The translations under genes were made by a program, and so were the position numbers. The notes below the pieces were generated by a model, which made no database searches, was not told where the DNA came from, and was given only the letters and a program-made list of their open reading frames with translations. From NCBI RefSeq assembly GCF_028640845.1, contig NC_080540.1, forward strand, positions 153,705,920-153,769,919: a DNA stretch of 64,000 bases, read 5' to 3'. Below are positions 1 through 63,400 of this stretch, piece by piece. Origin of the DNA: Ahaetulla prasina. Taxonomy: Eukaryota > Chordata > Lepidosauria > Squamata > Colubridae. Within the stretch, counting starts at the first letter, position 1, and each line of letters opens with the position of its first letter.

Positions 1-646
1 TATAAGGTTAATACAATAAGAGAATGATGCATCCTTGGTAGTCTATCAGAACTTGGTTAACCTTATTAAACTTTTGCTGTCTTCCTTCTCTAGGAATGAG
101 GACTGCTTACTCTGCTGGTTTTATAAGACTGAAGGTGAGATGCTATCCAAACCATTATAGCAGAAGCTATAGATGCTTCCCTCCATTGTTTAGTTGGATA
201 AGTTCCAAATCATTTACTGGATGCATATTTCATGCTTAGTAGGGTTGGTTAAATCTTCTTGCGGTTGATTAAGCAACTGTTTAAATTTAACTTCAAAAAT
301 TAAATAATAATTTAATTAACTAATTAATCAGATTTAAGGCTGACCAATATCTCCATATAGAAGGCTCCACCGTATGCCAGAGCAATTGGATGTAACTTAA
401 ATGTGAACAGTGCAAACTATCATTCATTGGTTAAGAGGTCTAGCAATTTTTGTCTGTTAACTACAGCAGAAACATATCAAAGCTTGAAATAGCTTCAGAA
501 AATGATCAGATCGGCTTTTTGCAGCAATAGCAAACATTTAATGAAGTAAAGCTTTGATTATCTACCTTAACTTTGCCATCATACTTGAATATCCAACAAA
601 ATTTGGGGAAATCATGGAGCTTCCCAGCAGCAGACTAAACTTTCTC

Positions 647-912
647 TCAGAAATTGGAATGTTTAAATTTATTTATTTGTTTTTCTGTTTGTTTTTTTCT
701 CAACAAGTACAAGGAAATAAGTAGACATAGACATGGACACATGAAAAAAAATGGCACAAATAAAAGGATATAAATAGGCAAAACATAGCCATAAACACAT
801 AGAATGATTACATATAAATGGGGACAGTAAGACAGGGATGGTAGGCACGCTGGTGGGTTTATGCATGCCCCCTTAGGGAAACACAAAAGGTCCATGGTAG
901 ACAATTTAAGGT
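647..912 (-). repeat. CR1/L2-like LINE 3' end fragment
   Basis: On the minus strand this encodes the last residues of a LINE reverse transcriptase ORF (a KLSTMDL-like end) followed by a 3'UTR containing GCGTGCCTACC. The same C-terminus and UTR occur in the copies at 11897-13575 and 56913-57545, so all three belong to one family. It is 5'-truncated. Confidence 0.7.
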
Positions 913-934
913 AAAAGGTATGGGGATTAGCGAT

Positions 935-1165
935 GCAAATGGTTTTGTCTCTGTGTATGTTTGAGTCAATCTTGACACCTGGTGATTTCCTGGGCAAGTC
1001 CTTGCAGTTTTCTTGGCAAGATTTTCAGAAGTGGTTTGCCATTGCCTGCTTGCTAGGGCTGAGAGAAAGGGACTGGCCCAAGGCCAACCAGATAGCTTTG
1101 TGCCTAAGGTGGAACTAGAACTCACAGTCTTCCAGTTTCCAGCCTGGTGCCTTACCTAGTACATT
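935..1165 (-). repeat. tRNA-derived SINE, minus strand
   Basis: Read on the minus strand it starts near a degenerate tRNA-like head (TAAGGCACCAGG, then GAGTTCTAGTTCC as a B-box-like block). The body contains CAATGGCAAACCACTTCTG and TTGCCAAGAAAACTGCA. A related copy is at 33080-33310, and a SINE with a similar head is at 39905-40137. The family name is not certain. Confidence 0.6.
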
Positions 1166-2096
1166 TAGAATTTACCTAGTACCCCAAACTGATTCTTCCA
1201 TTTTTGTGTATACCGTATGGTTGCATTTTTAACTATACAGTATTTTCTCCAAGGAGATCAAGATAGTACATTATCTCCCCTTTCTGGTTTTAATTTGACA
1301 ACATTGTGAAATAGGTTAAGCCAAATGCCAGGTCCAAGATCTCTTCAGCTGTTTCATGGTTTGAGTGTGCCTTTGAACCAGGATCTCTCTGATCCAATCA
1401 ACGTACCAAAAGTCTCAGCTCTTTTTATATGTTTGCTTCTCTTAGGAGATTTTAATGAAGAATGATTCCGATTAGGGACCATAATAAAAAAATATGTATA
1501 TCTAGTAAAGAATGGGTGAGAGAGGCAAAAAAAACAAGTTGGGTTTCTCAATGGGAAACGATGACTGACTTCTTGCTGGAATAGCCACATCATAATGATT
1601 TGGCCTTGTAGGGGTTCATTGGCTTCAGACAATGTATTGAGTCATCCTTCTTTATTCAAGAAGTCCTTGCTAGTCACTCATTTATGGGAAGATGCGTGCG
1701 TGTTTGGGCTGAAAGAGAGGATGGATAAAATCTCCTACGCCTCTGCCTTTGTTTTTAGAAATCACCCTGTCTATGTAAGGTATGTGGCAGGATCAAGATT
1801 TCTGTACTTCAGACCTTCTGCCCACTCAACAGCTGGATTCCTCCCTTCAGCGCCAGAGCCGATGTGCTCTGTTGTATTTCAGTCTGCAGTGCTGCAGTGC
1901 CATTGCATCAGTGCACCGCTTCTAGAACTCCACTCCCCTGCTTCCTTCAGTATAAAATGCTGTCGTGAAGGGAGCCACAGAGCGGAGAACCAAGGCTTCC
2001 TGTTTCTCCTGCACAATCTGCAAAGAAAGGGTGCTTGTGTATCTTGGCGTCTCGGCATGCATGCTTGACAGAAGCATTTGATGCAGATAAACTCTG

Positions 2097-2112
2097 GTGT
2101 GTGTGTGTGTGT
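2097..2112. repeat. (GT)n microsatellite
   Basis: A short uninterrupted GT dinucleotide run. Confidence 0.9.
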
Positions 2113-3142
2113 TTCTGACTCATGCATTTATTTTGTCTGAGAGCACGTCATACCTGGACGGTGCCCTCCTTGTTGGGACACGGTGCAGTCTCTGCTGCAT
2201 GCAAACTTATTTCTCCAGACATAGTCTTTCAACCGTATGTGGGTTTTTTTGCTTTCCTTTTAAGGTTTCCTTCCTCAGATTTAATCAGCATCTTTTAAAA
2301 ATTCTAGTTTTATTTATATATATATATCTGGAGGACCGCGGCTTGCTCAGTTTGGTGTAAGGAAAATAGATTTGGCCTTGCTAGCCAGGCAGGCTTATTA
2401 AAAAGGATTGCCAACTGATCGGGAAGAAGTGTCAAAGGTACTTTTAGCAAGAGCAGCAACTTAATATTCAGAAAGGCTGAAATAAAGGTTTTGCTGCATT
2501 TCTGAAAGACCAGTCCTGCTGTGAACCTTCCCTGATGTAGCTAATATAACCAGAAATTCATTCTGGAGCCATTTCTCTTATAATACTGAAAAAGTTAGCT
2601 AGCCATTCATATTTCTTAAGCATGCCAACTAATTCTGGATTCTGGAAAATGGGGTTTTTTTTAATCGATCATTTTTATTTGCTGAAGGGGAAAACAAAGA
2701 TCTTTTACCTTTTTTGCCTAGAAATAGAATCCTAGATCTCTTTCAACTAAACCCAAGGTTTGGGCACTGCAACAAGTTACTGTATGGTTTTTTTTAAAAA
2801 AAAAAAAAACCAAACCACAATCTGTTGAACAAATGGCCATGTTCACTCATAATGCCAAGCCACTGTGGCTGAACTTGCACGTTGTGCTATACTGCAAACA
2901 ACCACAGTGAAGTCCTCCTCTTAGAAAGAGAAAGGGTAAGCCTGTTGTGCAAACCCTGTAACCTACATTAACGACAAAACACCCACCTACCCATATTATG
3001 TGAATTACTTTCTAGGAGGTTAGTTGATATTTCTTACACCTGAGACTGAGATAATAGCCTGGAGAAATGGGGGGGGGCACTTTTGCCTCTGTCTTTTTCG
3101 TTCCTTTTCACACCACCCCAGCCCCAGCCCTAAAATGGTATA

Positions 3143-3210
3143 TGGTCTCCTGCTCAAGCAGAGGGTTGGACTAGAAGATCTCCAAGGTCCCTTCCAATTC
3201 TGTTATTCTG
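3143..3210 (+). repeat. CR1 LINE 3' terminal fragment
   Basis: It carries the typical CR1 3' end: a 'GGTTGGACTAGAAGATCTCC' block, then 'AAGGTCCCTTCCAA', ending in TTCTGTTATTCTG-type repeats. It is severely 5'-truncated. Confidence 0.75.
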
Positions 3211-3304
3211 TTACCTGTTGTGTAGCAAAGGGTAAGTTCTCTCGCAGTCCATCTGCAATGTGACTCAACCCAGTTGTGTAACTGCAGAGCCCTTACACAC
3301 AAAC

Positions 3305-3466
3305 CAGTGGTGGGTTGCCCCCAGTTCGGACTGGTTCTATAGAACCGGTAGTAAAATAGTCGGGAGACTCCGCCCACCGACCCGGATGTGGTCATAGGCG
3401 ATCTGCGTATGCGCAGAAGCGATCCTGTTGTGAACTGGTAGTAAAAGTAAGTAGAACTTACCCCTG
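3305..3466. mobile_element. hAT-like MITE with GGTGGGTT-type ends
   Basis: It starts CAGTGGTGGGTT and ends ACTTACCCCTG. The flanks are ACACAAAC (3297-3304) and ATACAAAC (3467-3474), a 7/8 match to an 8-bp target duplication. The inside holds repeated GAACCGGTAGTAAAA-type blocks shared with 5117-5369, 7132-7295 and 20518-20712. There is no transposase, so it is non-autonomous. Confidence 0.7.
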
Positions 3467-3962
3467 ATACAAACATACATAATCACACAGGGGGGGGGGG
3501 AAGCCAAGAGTTAAGAAGCAATAGTCTTTTTCACAGAAGCTGAGAGGACTAAAAATATAATAACCACATGACAAATCTTGCCATCTTTGCCATTTGCTAC
3601 CAGTAGAGGAAAATGAATGGAGCAAGGTTATTCCTGTCATGTTAGGACAGCCTATGGCTTTGCAAATTATATGAATGAAGTCCCAGAATGATATGTGCCC
3701 CAACCTAGGGGATGTGTGGATATCTAACGTTTTAAAATCGAAAGCCCTATGCTTTTAGCCTAAACATACCAGCATGGTTCTGTCACATCTGCAGAGTGTT
3801 CACAGGCAAGTACAGAGCAGGTGTATGCTAGAGTTGTGTGAGTCAGAAGTCAGTGTGATCTGTCAGTTCAAACGCCAAGTGCGAATGAGGGCAAATAAGA
3901 TTCATGCCTGGCTTATTGCCATACATGATCTCAGACAGACAGTTCAACGGGGAGAGATGATG

Positions 3963-4282
3963 GAATAGAATAGAATAGAATAGAATAGAATAGAATAGAA
4001 TAGAATAGAATAGAATAGAATAGAATAGAATAGAATAGAAAAGAATAGAAAAGAATAGAAAAGAATAGAATAGAAAAGAAAAGAATAGAATAGAATAGAA
4101 TAGAAAAGAAAAGAATAGAATAGAATAGAATAGAATAGAATAGAATAGAATAGAATAGAATAGAATAGAATAGAATAGAATAGAATAGAATAGAATAGAA
4201 TAGAATAGAATAGAATAGAATAGAATAGAATAGAATAGAATAGAATAGAATAGAATAGAATAGAATAGAATAGAATAGAATA
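3963..4282. repeat. (AATAG)n microsatellite, about 320 bp
   Basis: Roughly 60 AATAG units with a few AAAAG variants between about 4035 and 4110. It abuts the 3' end of a minus-strand CR1 fragment (4283-4460), whose tail on that strand is (TTCTA)n. It therefore looks like an expanded LINE tail. Open frames through it are artefacts. Confidence 0.97.
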
Positions 4283-4460
4283 ACAGAGTTGGAAGGGAAC
4301 TTGAAGGTCTTTTAGCCCAACCCCCTACTCAGGCAGGAAACCTATACCATTTCACACAAATGGTTGTCTTCTTTAAACGTTTCCAGTGTTGGAGCATTCA
4401 TAATTTCTGGAGGCAAGTTGTTCCACTGATTAATTGTTCTAACTGTTAGGAAATATACGC
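4283..4460 (-). repeat. CR1 LINE 3' end, minus strand
   Basis: It contains the vertebrate CR1/L3 3' motifs in reverse complement: GAGTTGGAAGGGAAC, CCCAACCCCCTACTCAGGCA and GGAGGCAAGTTGTTCCACTG. Its tail is continuous with the adjacent AATAG array. Confidence 0.85.
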
Positions 4461-4521
4461 CATCAGAATAGTTTTCAACTCCTAACAACCACATTGTAGA
4501 TACAACTGGATCATAACTTTA

Positions 4522-4898
4522 CAGGTAGTCCTCAATTTATGATGACAACTGAGCCCAAAATTTCTGTTGCTAAGCGAAACATTTGTTAAGTGAGTTTTGC
4601 CCCATTTTACGACCTTCCTTGCCACAGTTGTTAGGTGAATCACAGCAGTTGTTAAGTTAGTAACACGGTTGTTAAGTGAATCTGCTTTCTCCATTGACTT
4701 TGCTTGCCAGAAGGTCACAAAAGCGGATCACATGACCCCAGGACCCTGCAACAGTCATAACTATGAATCAGTTGCCAAGCATCTGAACTTTGATCACGTG
4801 ATCATGGGGATGCTGCAACAGTCCTGAGTCACTTTTTTCAATGCCGTTGTAGCTTTGAATGGTCACTAAATGAACTGCTGTAAGTCGAGGACTACCTG
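4522..4898 (+). mobile_element. TA-flanked MITE, family with CAGGTAGTCCTC ends
   Basis: A terminal inverted repeat CAGGTAGTCCTC...GAGGACTACCTG is flanked by TA on both sides, as expected of Tc1/mariner-like insertion. The length is 377 bp with no coding capacity. Its relatives here are 6756-7025, 22842-23172 (-), 29605-29805, 42065-42682, 50917-51316 (-) and 52469-52898. Confidence 0.8.
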
Positions 4899-5116
4899 TA
4901 TTTTAAACAGCTCCCAGGTCTTTTATTGAAACTTTTTTTTTTTAAATAATCAAATTCTATCTTTTTGTTTGGTTTCATTTTGTGGCATTGATGAATTAAT
5001 GTTTCCTTTATTGAAAAAAAAAAACAACCTCAGAACTTGCTAATCTTTATGCATTTAAGGACAAATGCCTCTTGGATCATATTTGCACTTAGAGCTACGT
5101 TTTAGAGAGTTGATTC

Positions 5117-5369
5117 CAGGGGTGAAATGCTACCGGTTCAGACTAGTTCGGCCGAACCGATAACAATGCCGGCAGGTGGTTCAGAGAACCAGTAGCGATG
5201 TCACCGCGAGGCTCCGCCCACTCGCCTGGTCAGCGTTACTTCCAGGAAGTAACCTTTTTTTACCCTCTGAGCATGCACAGAAGGGTTTGCGCATGTGCAG
5301 AGTATCCACGCGCACATGTGACATGCACTTCCGAACCGGTATAGGGAAGGTAAGTAGACTTCACCCCTG
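5117..5369. mobile_element. hAT-like MITE
   Basis: Perfect 10-bp terminal inverted repeats CAGGGGTGAA...TTCACCCCTG. The flanks are GTTGATTC (5109-5116) and ATTGATTC (5370-5377), 7/8 identical. The inside is GC-rich with ACCGGTTC blocks shared with 3305-3466. Confidence 0.8.
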
Positions 5370-5830
5370 ATTGATTCCCTGCGTAGATCAAGAGGAAATG
5401 CTGCTTTGATATAGCTGTCTACAAATTCTTCACTTTTGTTGCTGGGTGGGTTCTTCCACACAAAGCTGTCTTAATATACTCAGAGAAGAACAACGTTCTT
5501 ATGAGGAGCTCTGGTTTTCAGGTGGCACAGTGGGATTCCATCTTTTTTTTTTTTTCCTGTTCAGGAAATCCTTTGAAATGGGCTGATCGGTCAAGAAGAG
5601 ACCACTGAAAGTATCTATGGAGATTCTCGGTCATCCAGGTTATGGTTGTCCCAAAGGTGCTTTTTCCAAAAGGCAACTGGACTTCCTTGGACTTTTTCCT
5701 GACTCCATGGTGAGGAATAGAGGGGTTTATATTACTTTTGGAAAAGCATCTTTGGGATATTTGGCATGAAAATTCCGGGACACACTTGATGGGTCCTGCT
5801 TAATTCAGGCTGCATCCGGTTAAACTACAG

Positions 5831-6304
5831 CAGCGGTTCTCAATCTGTGGGTCGGGACCCCGTTGGGGGTCGAATGATGATTTGCCAGGGGTCGCCTAAG
5901 ACCATCGGAAATATGGGAAGTATACTTGCGAGTCGAAGAATCGCGCTCCAATGGTTGACTCCACAAGCCAGCTGCAGGCTCTTCAAATCGCTAGCCGAAT
6001 TCGGCTTCAGGCGCGATGAATTAAAAAAGAGAGAAATCTTTGCTCTGATGTCTCCCTCTCAAGCCAGCTGCAATCAGTCCCGATCGCTAGCCTAATCTGG
6101 CTTCAGGCGCCATAAACTTAATAGGGGAGGAGTCTCCGCTTTAATGCCTCCGTCCTCAAGGCAATCGCAAGCAGTTCAGATCGCTAACCAATACAGCTTC
6201 AGGCGCGATAAATTCAAGATGAAAATAATTTTATGGTTGGGGTCGCCACATCGTGGGGAATTGTATTAAAGGGGTCACAGCACTATAAAGGTTGAGAACC
6301 ACTG
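5831..6304. mobile_element. hAT-like non-autonomous transposon with perfect 8-bp target duplication
   Basis: Ends CAGCGGTTCTCAA...TTGAGAACCACTG are near-perfect inverted repeats. Both sides carry the identical 8-mer AACTACAG (5823-5830 and 6305-6312), diagnostic of hAT transposition. It is 474 bp long. The inside contains three diverged copies of a GCTTCAGGCGCGAT(A)AA block (about 6002, 6102 and 6189), a small internal tandem structure. No transposase. Confidence 0.88.
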
Positions 6305-6755
6305 AACTACAGGAAGGGAAACCAAACAAAACTTTTGGGAATCTGTTGTTCAGGCACTCTGAGGTGGATGTCAGAAGGCCATTGGTCAGCTTCAGTATTT
6401 AAACCAAAATCAACTTTATTAAAGGTGCCAAAAAAGATAAAAGTTTCACACAAAATGCGCACGGACACATACAGACACACACACACACTAACACAATTTT
6501 ATTCTAGAACAAAATAATTCCTCAGTGTTCGGTGTTGCCTGAGGTAAATGCCTCACCATCAGTCCACAACTAAAATCAACTCTAAAAAGTGTTTCTTGCC
6601 CAAAACCTGACAGAAACCCTTCTTTTCCTCTCAGGGATTAGATAACTTCTTCTGAACACATCAGGCTGGTTTGTTATGTAAAGGGCCAGCTGTTCCCTAC
6701 TATACCGTAATGAAAAAAAGTAGAAACAACGTTATAACCTAAACCAAATCAAATA

Positions 6756-7025
6756 CAGGAACTCTTCAATGTACGAGCACAATTGGGACCAGAATTTCTG
6801 TTTTTTAAGCAAAGTGAGCTGTACCCAATTTATGACCTTTTTGCCCTGGTTGTTAAACCATGGGACACAGCAGCCATAGTAAATACATGCCAATTGCCAA
6901 GCACCTGAATTTAATCACTTGATCCTGCAGATGCTGTGATGGTTGTTGTTACAAGTCCCTTTTTTCAATGCTACCGTAACTTCAAACAGACATTAAATGA
7001 ATGGTTGCAAGTTGAGGGCTACCTG
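6756..7025 (+). mobile_element. Diverged TA-flanked MITE
   Basis: It resembles the 4522-4898 element: CAGAATTTCTGTTTTTTAAGC, GCCAATTGCCAAGCACCTGA, and a GAGGGCTACCTG end. It is shortened and degenerate, so an older copy. Confidence 0.65.
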
Positions 7026-7131
7026 TCATAATAATATTCCCATTCAAAATCATGCCAAGAAATGGCACTCTGAATAATTAACCATTCACCTACTCCAGCA
7101 CAGAAACCCACCGTTCTATTTATGCCCCCAT

Positions 7132-7295
7132 CAGTAATGGGTTTTAATTTCCTTTGCTACTGGTTTGTTTGTGGGCGCGCGCGTGCGCACCGCTTCTGTC
7201 ATGTGCAGAGACATCTGGGCAGGTGGGTGGAGCCTCCTGCCACCACCGCTACTGGTTCGGCTGAACCTGGGTGAACCGGTAGCAACCCAACACTG
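7132..7295. mobile_element. hAT-like MITE, diverged
   Basis: Starts CAGTAATGGGTT and ends AACCCAACACTG. It shares the GAACCGGTAGCAACCC block and GTGGAGCCTCCTGCC with the 3305 and 20518 elements. The possible 8-bp duplication is imperfect. Confidence 0.6.
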
Positions 7296-7883
7296 CCCCA
7301 ATGCCATATTTTAGGGATTTTCTTAAATGCCAACAGAGTTGGTAATGCTATGAGCATTAGGTGCTCACAGCATTAATGTTGTTGCAGCATTAATAAATAA
7401 TACTCTCAGGTGGAGCATTATTTCAAAGGAGAGGGGCAGCTCTGGAACAGGCATGCCACCATAGTCCCTGAAGGTGTTCAAAAGGGATTCATAAGGGTGC
7501 TCCCTTGGGTGATCAGAAACCATTGAGAGAAAGAAAAATCCTGAGTTTAAACAGGACAACCAGGACCTTGAATTGCACCTAGAAGCAACTTGGCAACTAA
7601 TACTCCTCTCCCAGTAGTGAGGTCACTTGAGCAAATCAGGGATTCAATTAATTGGGTTGCATTCTCAACCAGCTTTAACTGATGCACTTCAAAGAAATCA
7701 CTATATAGTGTGTTGCACTAATCCGGTCAAGAAATGACCAAATGTTGTTTTGAAATCATTGATTTAGCATCTCAAGTCTTGTAAAACTTTCCATGTTTCT
7801 TAATATGAGCCTCTGAAACTGAAAGAAAAATGTTGAACATAGAATACAAACTGAGATGAAATTGCTCAGAATGGAAACAGGAT

Positions 7884-7888
<5 letters not shown>

Positions 7889-7915
<27 letters not shown>
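7889..7915. repeat. (GA)n microsatellite
   Basis: An uninterrupted AG dinucleotide run of about 27 bp. Confidence 0.9.
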
Positions 7916-7920
<5 letters not shown>

Positions 7921-8452
7921 CAGATTAATCTGTAGTTGTAGAGTTGAATCTTCAGGAGAGGCAGAATCATCAAAGCATTACAAAACACAGTAAATTCTGG
8001 CAATAAAAGCTGCTAGTTCCTACTGTTTTGATCATGGGCTATTATACAGAGTAATCCCAATAATTTATTCTTTATCTGAAGAACTCGGAACTTGTGGTAA
8101 GGTCAATGTCTCAAATGTCCCCAGAAGGACCCAAAGTTAAATGAGGTAAATGACATAGGGAAGCATAGTCCTTGAAAGTTGATGCTAATTTTTTGGCATG
8201 CTTTTTTTTATTATTGTTTATTCTACACTAGGCAAAACTGATTACTCCACCAGGGAATGTAGGAAGTGATATTTGTTTGTTTGTAACCTCAGAGGACTCT
8301 CAGTCAGCTATTTCAGTGGGGGAAGGGCTCGACCGGATAAATTCTTCCCTAGGGAAATTCCCAACTCTCCAGCCAATCTTGATATTGATAACTGTGATTG
8401 AGACAGTGATATTGATATTGTGGTTTTCTTTTCTTTTCTTTTGTGCTTTCAG

Positions 8453-8506
8453 AGTTGACCTATCCTGGGCGCAACATAACTGAACAAGCTTCTGCAGGAT
8501 GAAAAG
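8453..8506 (+). other. SCN8A: SCN8A 5'UTR part of the first coding exon
   Basis: A polypyrimidine tract (CTTTTCTTTTCTTTTCTTTTG) ends in TGCTTTCAG at 8452. Transcribed leader therefore begins at 8453 and runs 54 nt to the ATG. An upstream ATG at 8499 lies inside it. Confidence 0.8.
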
Positions 8507-60651
<52,145 letters not shown>

Positions 60652-60960
60652 TGAATGGCTGTCTTGTAATAATCCAATTTGTCATTCAGCTAGAAGACTA
60701 GGGGTTCTATGTAATGGGACTGAGCTACTCATGTAGGTATCCATTTCTCACCAGTAACATCATTCTGGGATATTGTGAGAAATTTAAATTACAGCTCCCA
60801 TATTAAACCCCCCCCCCCAAAAAAAAGCTTCTAAAGAAGGCTTCCAAAGGGAAGACCTATCATGATATTTGAGTCCTTACTGCCCATGAATGCTAAATCC
60901 AGTTTTTGAATCTGAACTAGCAAGAGGTTTTGGGTAATAATGGACTTAGCAATGTTGCCC

Positions 60961-60964
<4 letters not shown>

Positions 60965-61013
<49 letters not shown>
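60965..61013. repeat. (GT)n microsatellite
   Basis: About 24 uninterrupted GT units. Confidence 0.95.
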
Positions 61014-61014
<1 letters not shown>

Positions 61015-61591
61015 TATTACTTAATGAAATGGTATGGAATTGGAGGACATTAGAGCAAAAAAACCAAAACCCTTGTATTATTTATGACAAGGAGAATGCT
61101 GGTCCCATAGTACATTTCATATGTTTGTATGTTCCATAACGCTGGTCCCATAGTATGATTAATATTTTTAAAATATGAATGTTGGAAAGCATTCCATCTT
61201 TTCAAACTGCATACAACTTTTTTAATATTCATGTCTTTTTAGCAAATGAACATTTTACTACTCTACATGTTTTATTCTTCCCCTCCAAGCTATACAAATT
61301 TATTCCTGTATTAAATGTTTTCATTAAGACAGCTCATTCACAAACACTGTGAAAGCGTTCACATTCTCCAGAGTTATTTATCAGGAACGATGACAAAAAG
61401 TATTGGGGGCTTGAGATCTAATTTTCACATAAAAACTCACTTTATCTGGCTAATTTTACAGTTACTTGTTTTATCTTTTCTCTTGAATCCATGTTTGCCT
61501 TTTTTATTTTTTTACAAAAGCTTCTTTAAGAAGAGCAGTATCTAAAATGACACAAATGGATGCCACCGAGAATAAACTAATAAGTTTAGAT

Positions 61592-63400
61592 TGACTGACT
61601 GACTAACTGATTATGTTCTATCAAGTAGGTGTTGATTCTTAGCAACCACATAAATAGATTTTCTCCAGGACAATCTGTCCCCAATCTGGTTCTTCAGATC
61701 TTCTTATGGTGCCACTGTGATCAAGTCCATTTATCTTGCTGTTGGTTGTTCTTTTTCTTTTCCCTTCCATCTTTCTCAGCATTTTAGGTTTCACAAGACA
61801 GCTAAGTCTTTGTATAATATATCCAAAATGTAATTCAAGTCTGGTCATTTGTACCTCAGGGGGAATTCTGGATTTGTTTGCTCTATGATTCATTTGTTTA
61901 TTTTATTGGCTATCCATGCTGTTATCAGGAGTCTTTTCCAACAGTGAAGCTCCATAAAGTTAAAATTATTTCTACACTGTTTCTAATTTCAAATTTCTAT
62001 AGGATGTTACAGTAAAAGACATTGTCTGCACAATTCTGATTTTTCTGGCTAAAGACACATCAGAGCACCTAAGTATCTTTTTTCAAAGCCGTCATTGCTA
62101 TTCCGCTCACGTGGCATACTTCTTGATTAATAATTCCTCTACTGTGGATAAATGAACTTAAACAGCAGAAGTTATTTGCCATCTTAGTGTCTTCACTATT
62201 AGATATAAGGCTGGTTGCTGTACTTTTTGACATTCTTTTCTTCTTTATATTTAGTCTTCATCCTATTTTTGCACGTGCTGTTAAGACTCCTTTCTTGAGT
62301 AGAGGGTATCTAAACTGACCCAGTTTGTTGGCCAATATATCATTCTCCAGATTTGCTGGTATAGTGTGGTTAAAATCTGTATTGATTGTTCATCTGTTGC
62401 TTGCCTTATTTTTGTGGATATGATATCAATTTCTGCAACCTTATGACCCGGTATGATTGAAGTACTTGTCTAACTTTATCTGGTGTTAGAGATTTTTGTA
62501 AGTAGGGAATATTTTGTAAGGTACCTTGGGAGTTGAATATTTGTCCATAGCATCCTGTGGTGTACTACCACAAAGTTGGGACCTCCTTCCAATTTGAATA
62601 TTATTTGGAAGACTTTCCTTATTTTTCTTTTTTTAAATTTAATTTTTATTTATACATTTTTTCTTAATTTTTTATGTCTGTTAAATCCTTCCATCTTGTA
62701 TTTTTTTAGTTTGGCTTCTCTTCTTGTCAATTTCCACTGTTTGTTCTGACACCCAGTTTCCTTTCTTCTGTTTCTTCATCTTTGGCAACCTCTGTTCACA
62801 GTCATTCTTAACAGCCCATTGGACTTCATTCCACAGTCTCCTTATTCTGTATCAATGAGATTCAAGATTCTGATCTGATTGCTGATATTCTCTTTGAGAA
62901 TTGTGAATAGATGTTCAAGATTATTTTGTGGATACTGGTTGATTTTCTTCTCCCACTTCATCTTGACATAGAACTTACACATGATAACTTGCTCCACAAT
63001 CAGATCCTGGCTATGTTTTTGCTATTACAACTGAGCTTTTTAACCTCCGTGCACCAATATAAATTTGTCTGTATGTGATATCTGATGATGACCATGCTTA
63101 TAAGCATTATTTTGGTTGTTTGAATGATGTCATTCTCCTGCTTCATTTCTGTTTCCTAAGTCTTACAATCCAATTACATTTCTTTCTTAAGATTTCCAAC
63201 TTTGGTACTTCAGTCTCTTGTTTGCCTGATCTGTTGATTTCAGATTGAATTTGATCATAAAACACATTAAACATCTTATGCACCAGTGTTTGGAGCATCA
63301 ACTTGGATAATCATCATATTAACTGGTTGTCTACGAAGTCTAAGTTATATTATTGACCGCATTGTAGCCACGTGCATACCCTTTCTGAGGTTGAAATCAA
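61592..63400 (-). mobile_element. Decayed RTE/BovB-like LINE, minus strand
   Basis: Scattered minus-strand coding remnants appear in collinear order. At about 62860-62700: RLWNEVQWAVKNDCEQRLPK, MKKQKKGNWVSEQTVEIDKK. At about 62040-61980: SLARKIRIVQTMSF. At about 61830-61740: LHFGYIIQRLSCLVKPKML, EGKRKRTTNSK. These resemble RTE/BovB (or R4-type) proteins, including the FGHxMRR-like C-terminus. Many stops make it an old, dead copy; the boundaries are approximate. Confidence 0.65.

Larger units (their letters stand above)
1..8452. other. Upstream non-coding sequence (5' intron or flank of SCN8A)
   Basis: No coding exon is recognisable here. A strong acceptor at 8451-8452 implies that a 5' non-coding exon of SCN8A lies upstream, so much of this is probably first-intron sequence. 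Interspersed repeats are listed separately. In 1-646, 1166-2096, 2113-3142, 3467-3962, 5378-5830, 6313-6755, 7296-7888 and 7916-8452 I see only AT-rich unique-looking sequence. The patch at about 5600-5770 resembles a common snake repeat that I cannot name. No TATA box, CpG-rich patch or promoter could be supported. Confidence 0.6.

Noticed and set aside
3963..4282. Possible CRISPR-like or satellite array
   Set aside because: It is a simple pentanucleotide microsatellite without spacers.
61639..61893. Possible next SCN8A exon or independent gene near the window end
   Set aside because: The frame is on the minus strand and resembles the C-terminus of an RTE/BovB-like LINE; no sequence like the next channel exon was found.
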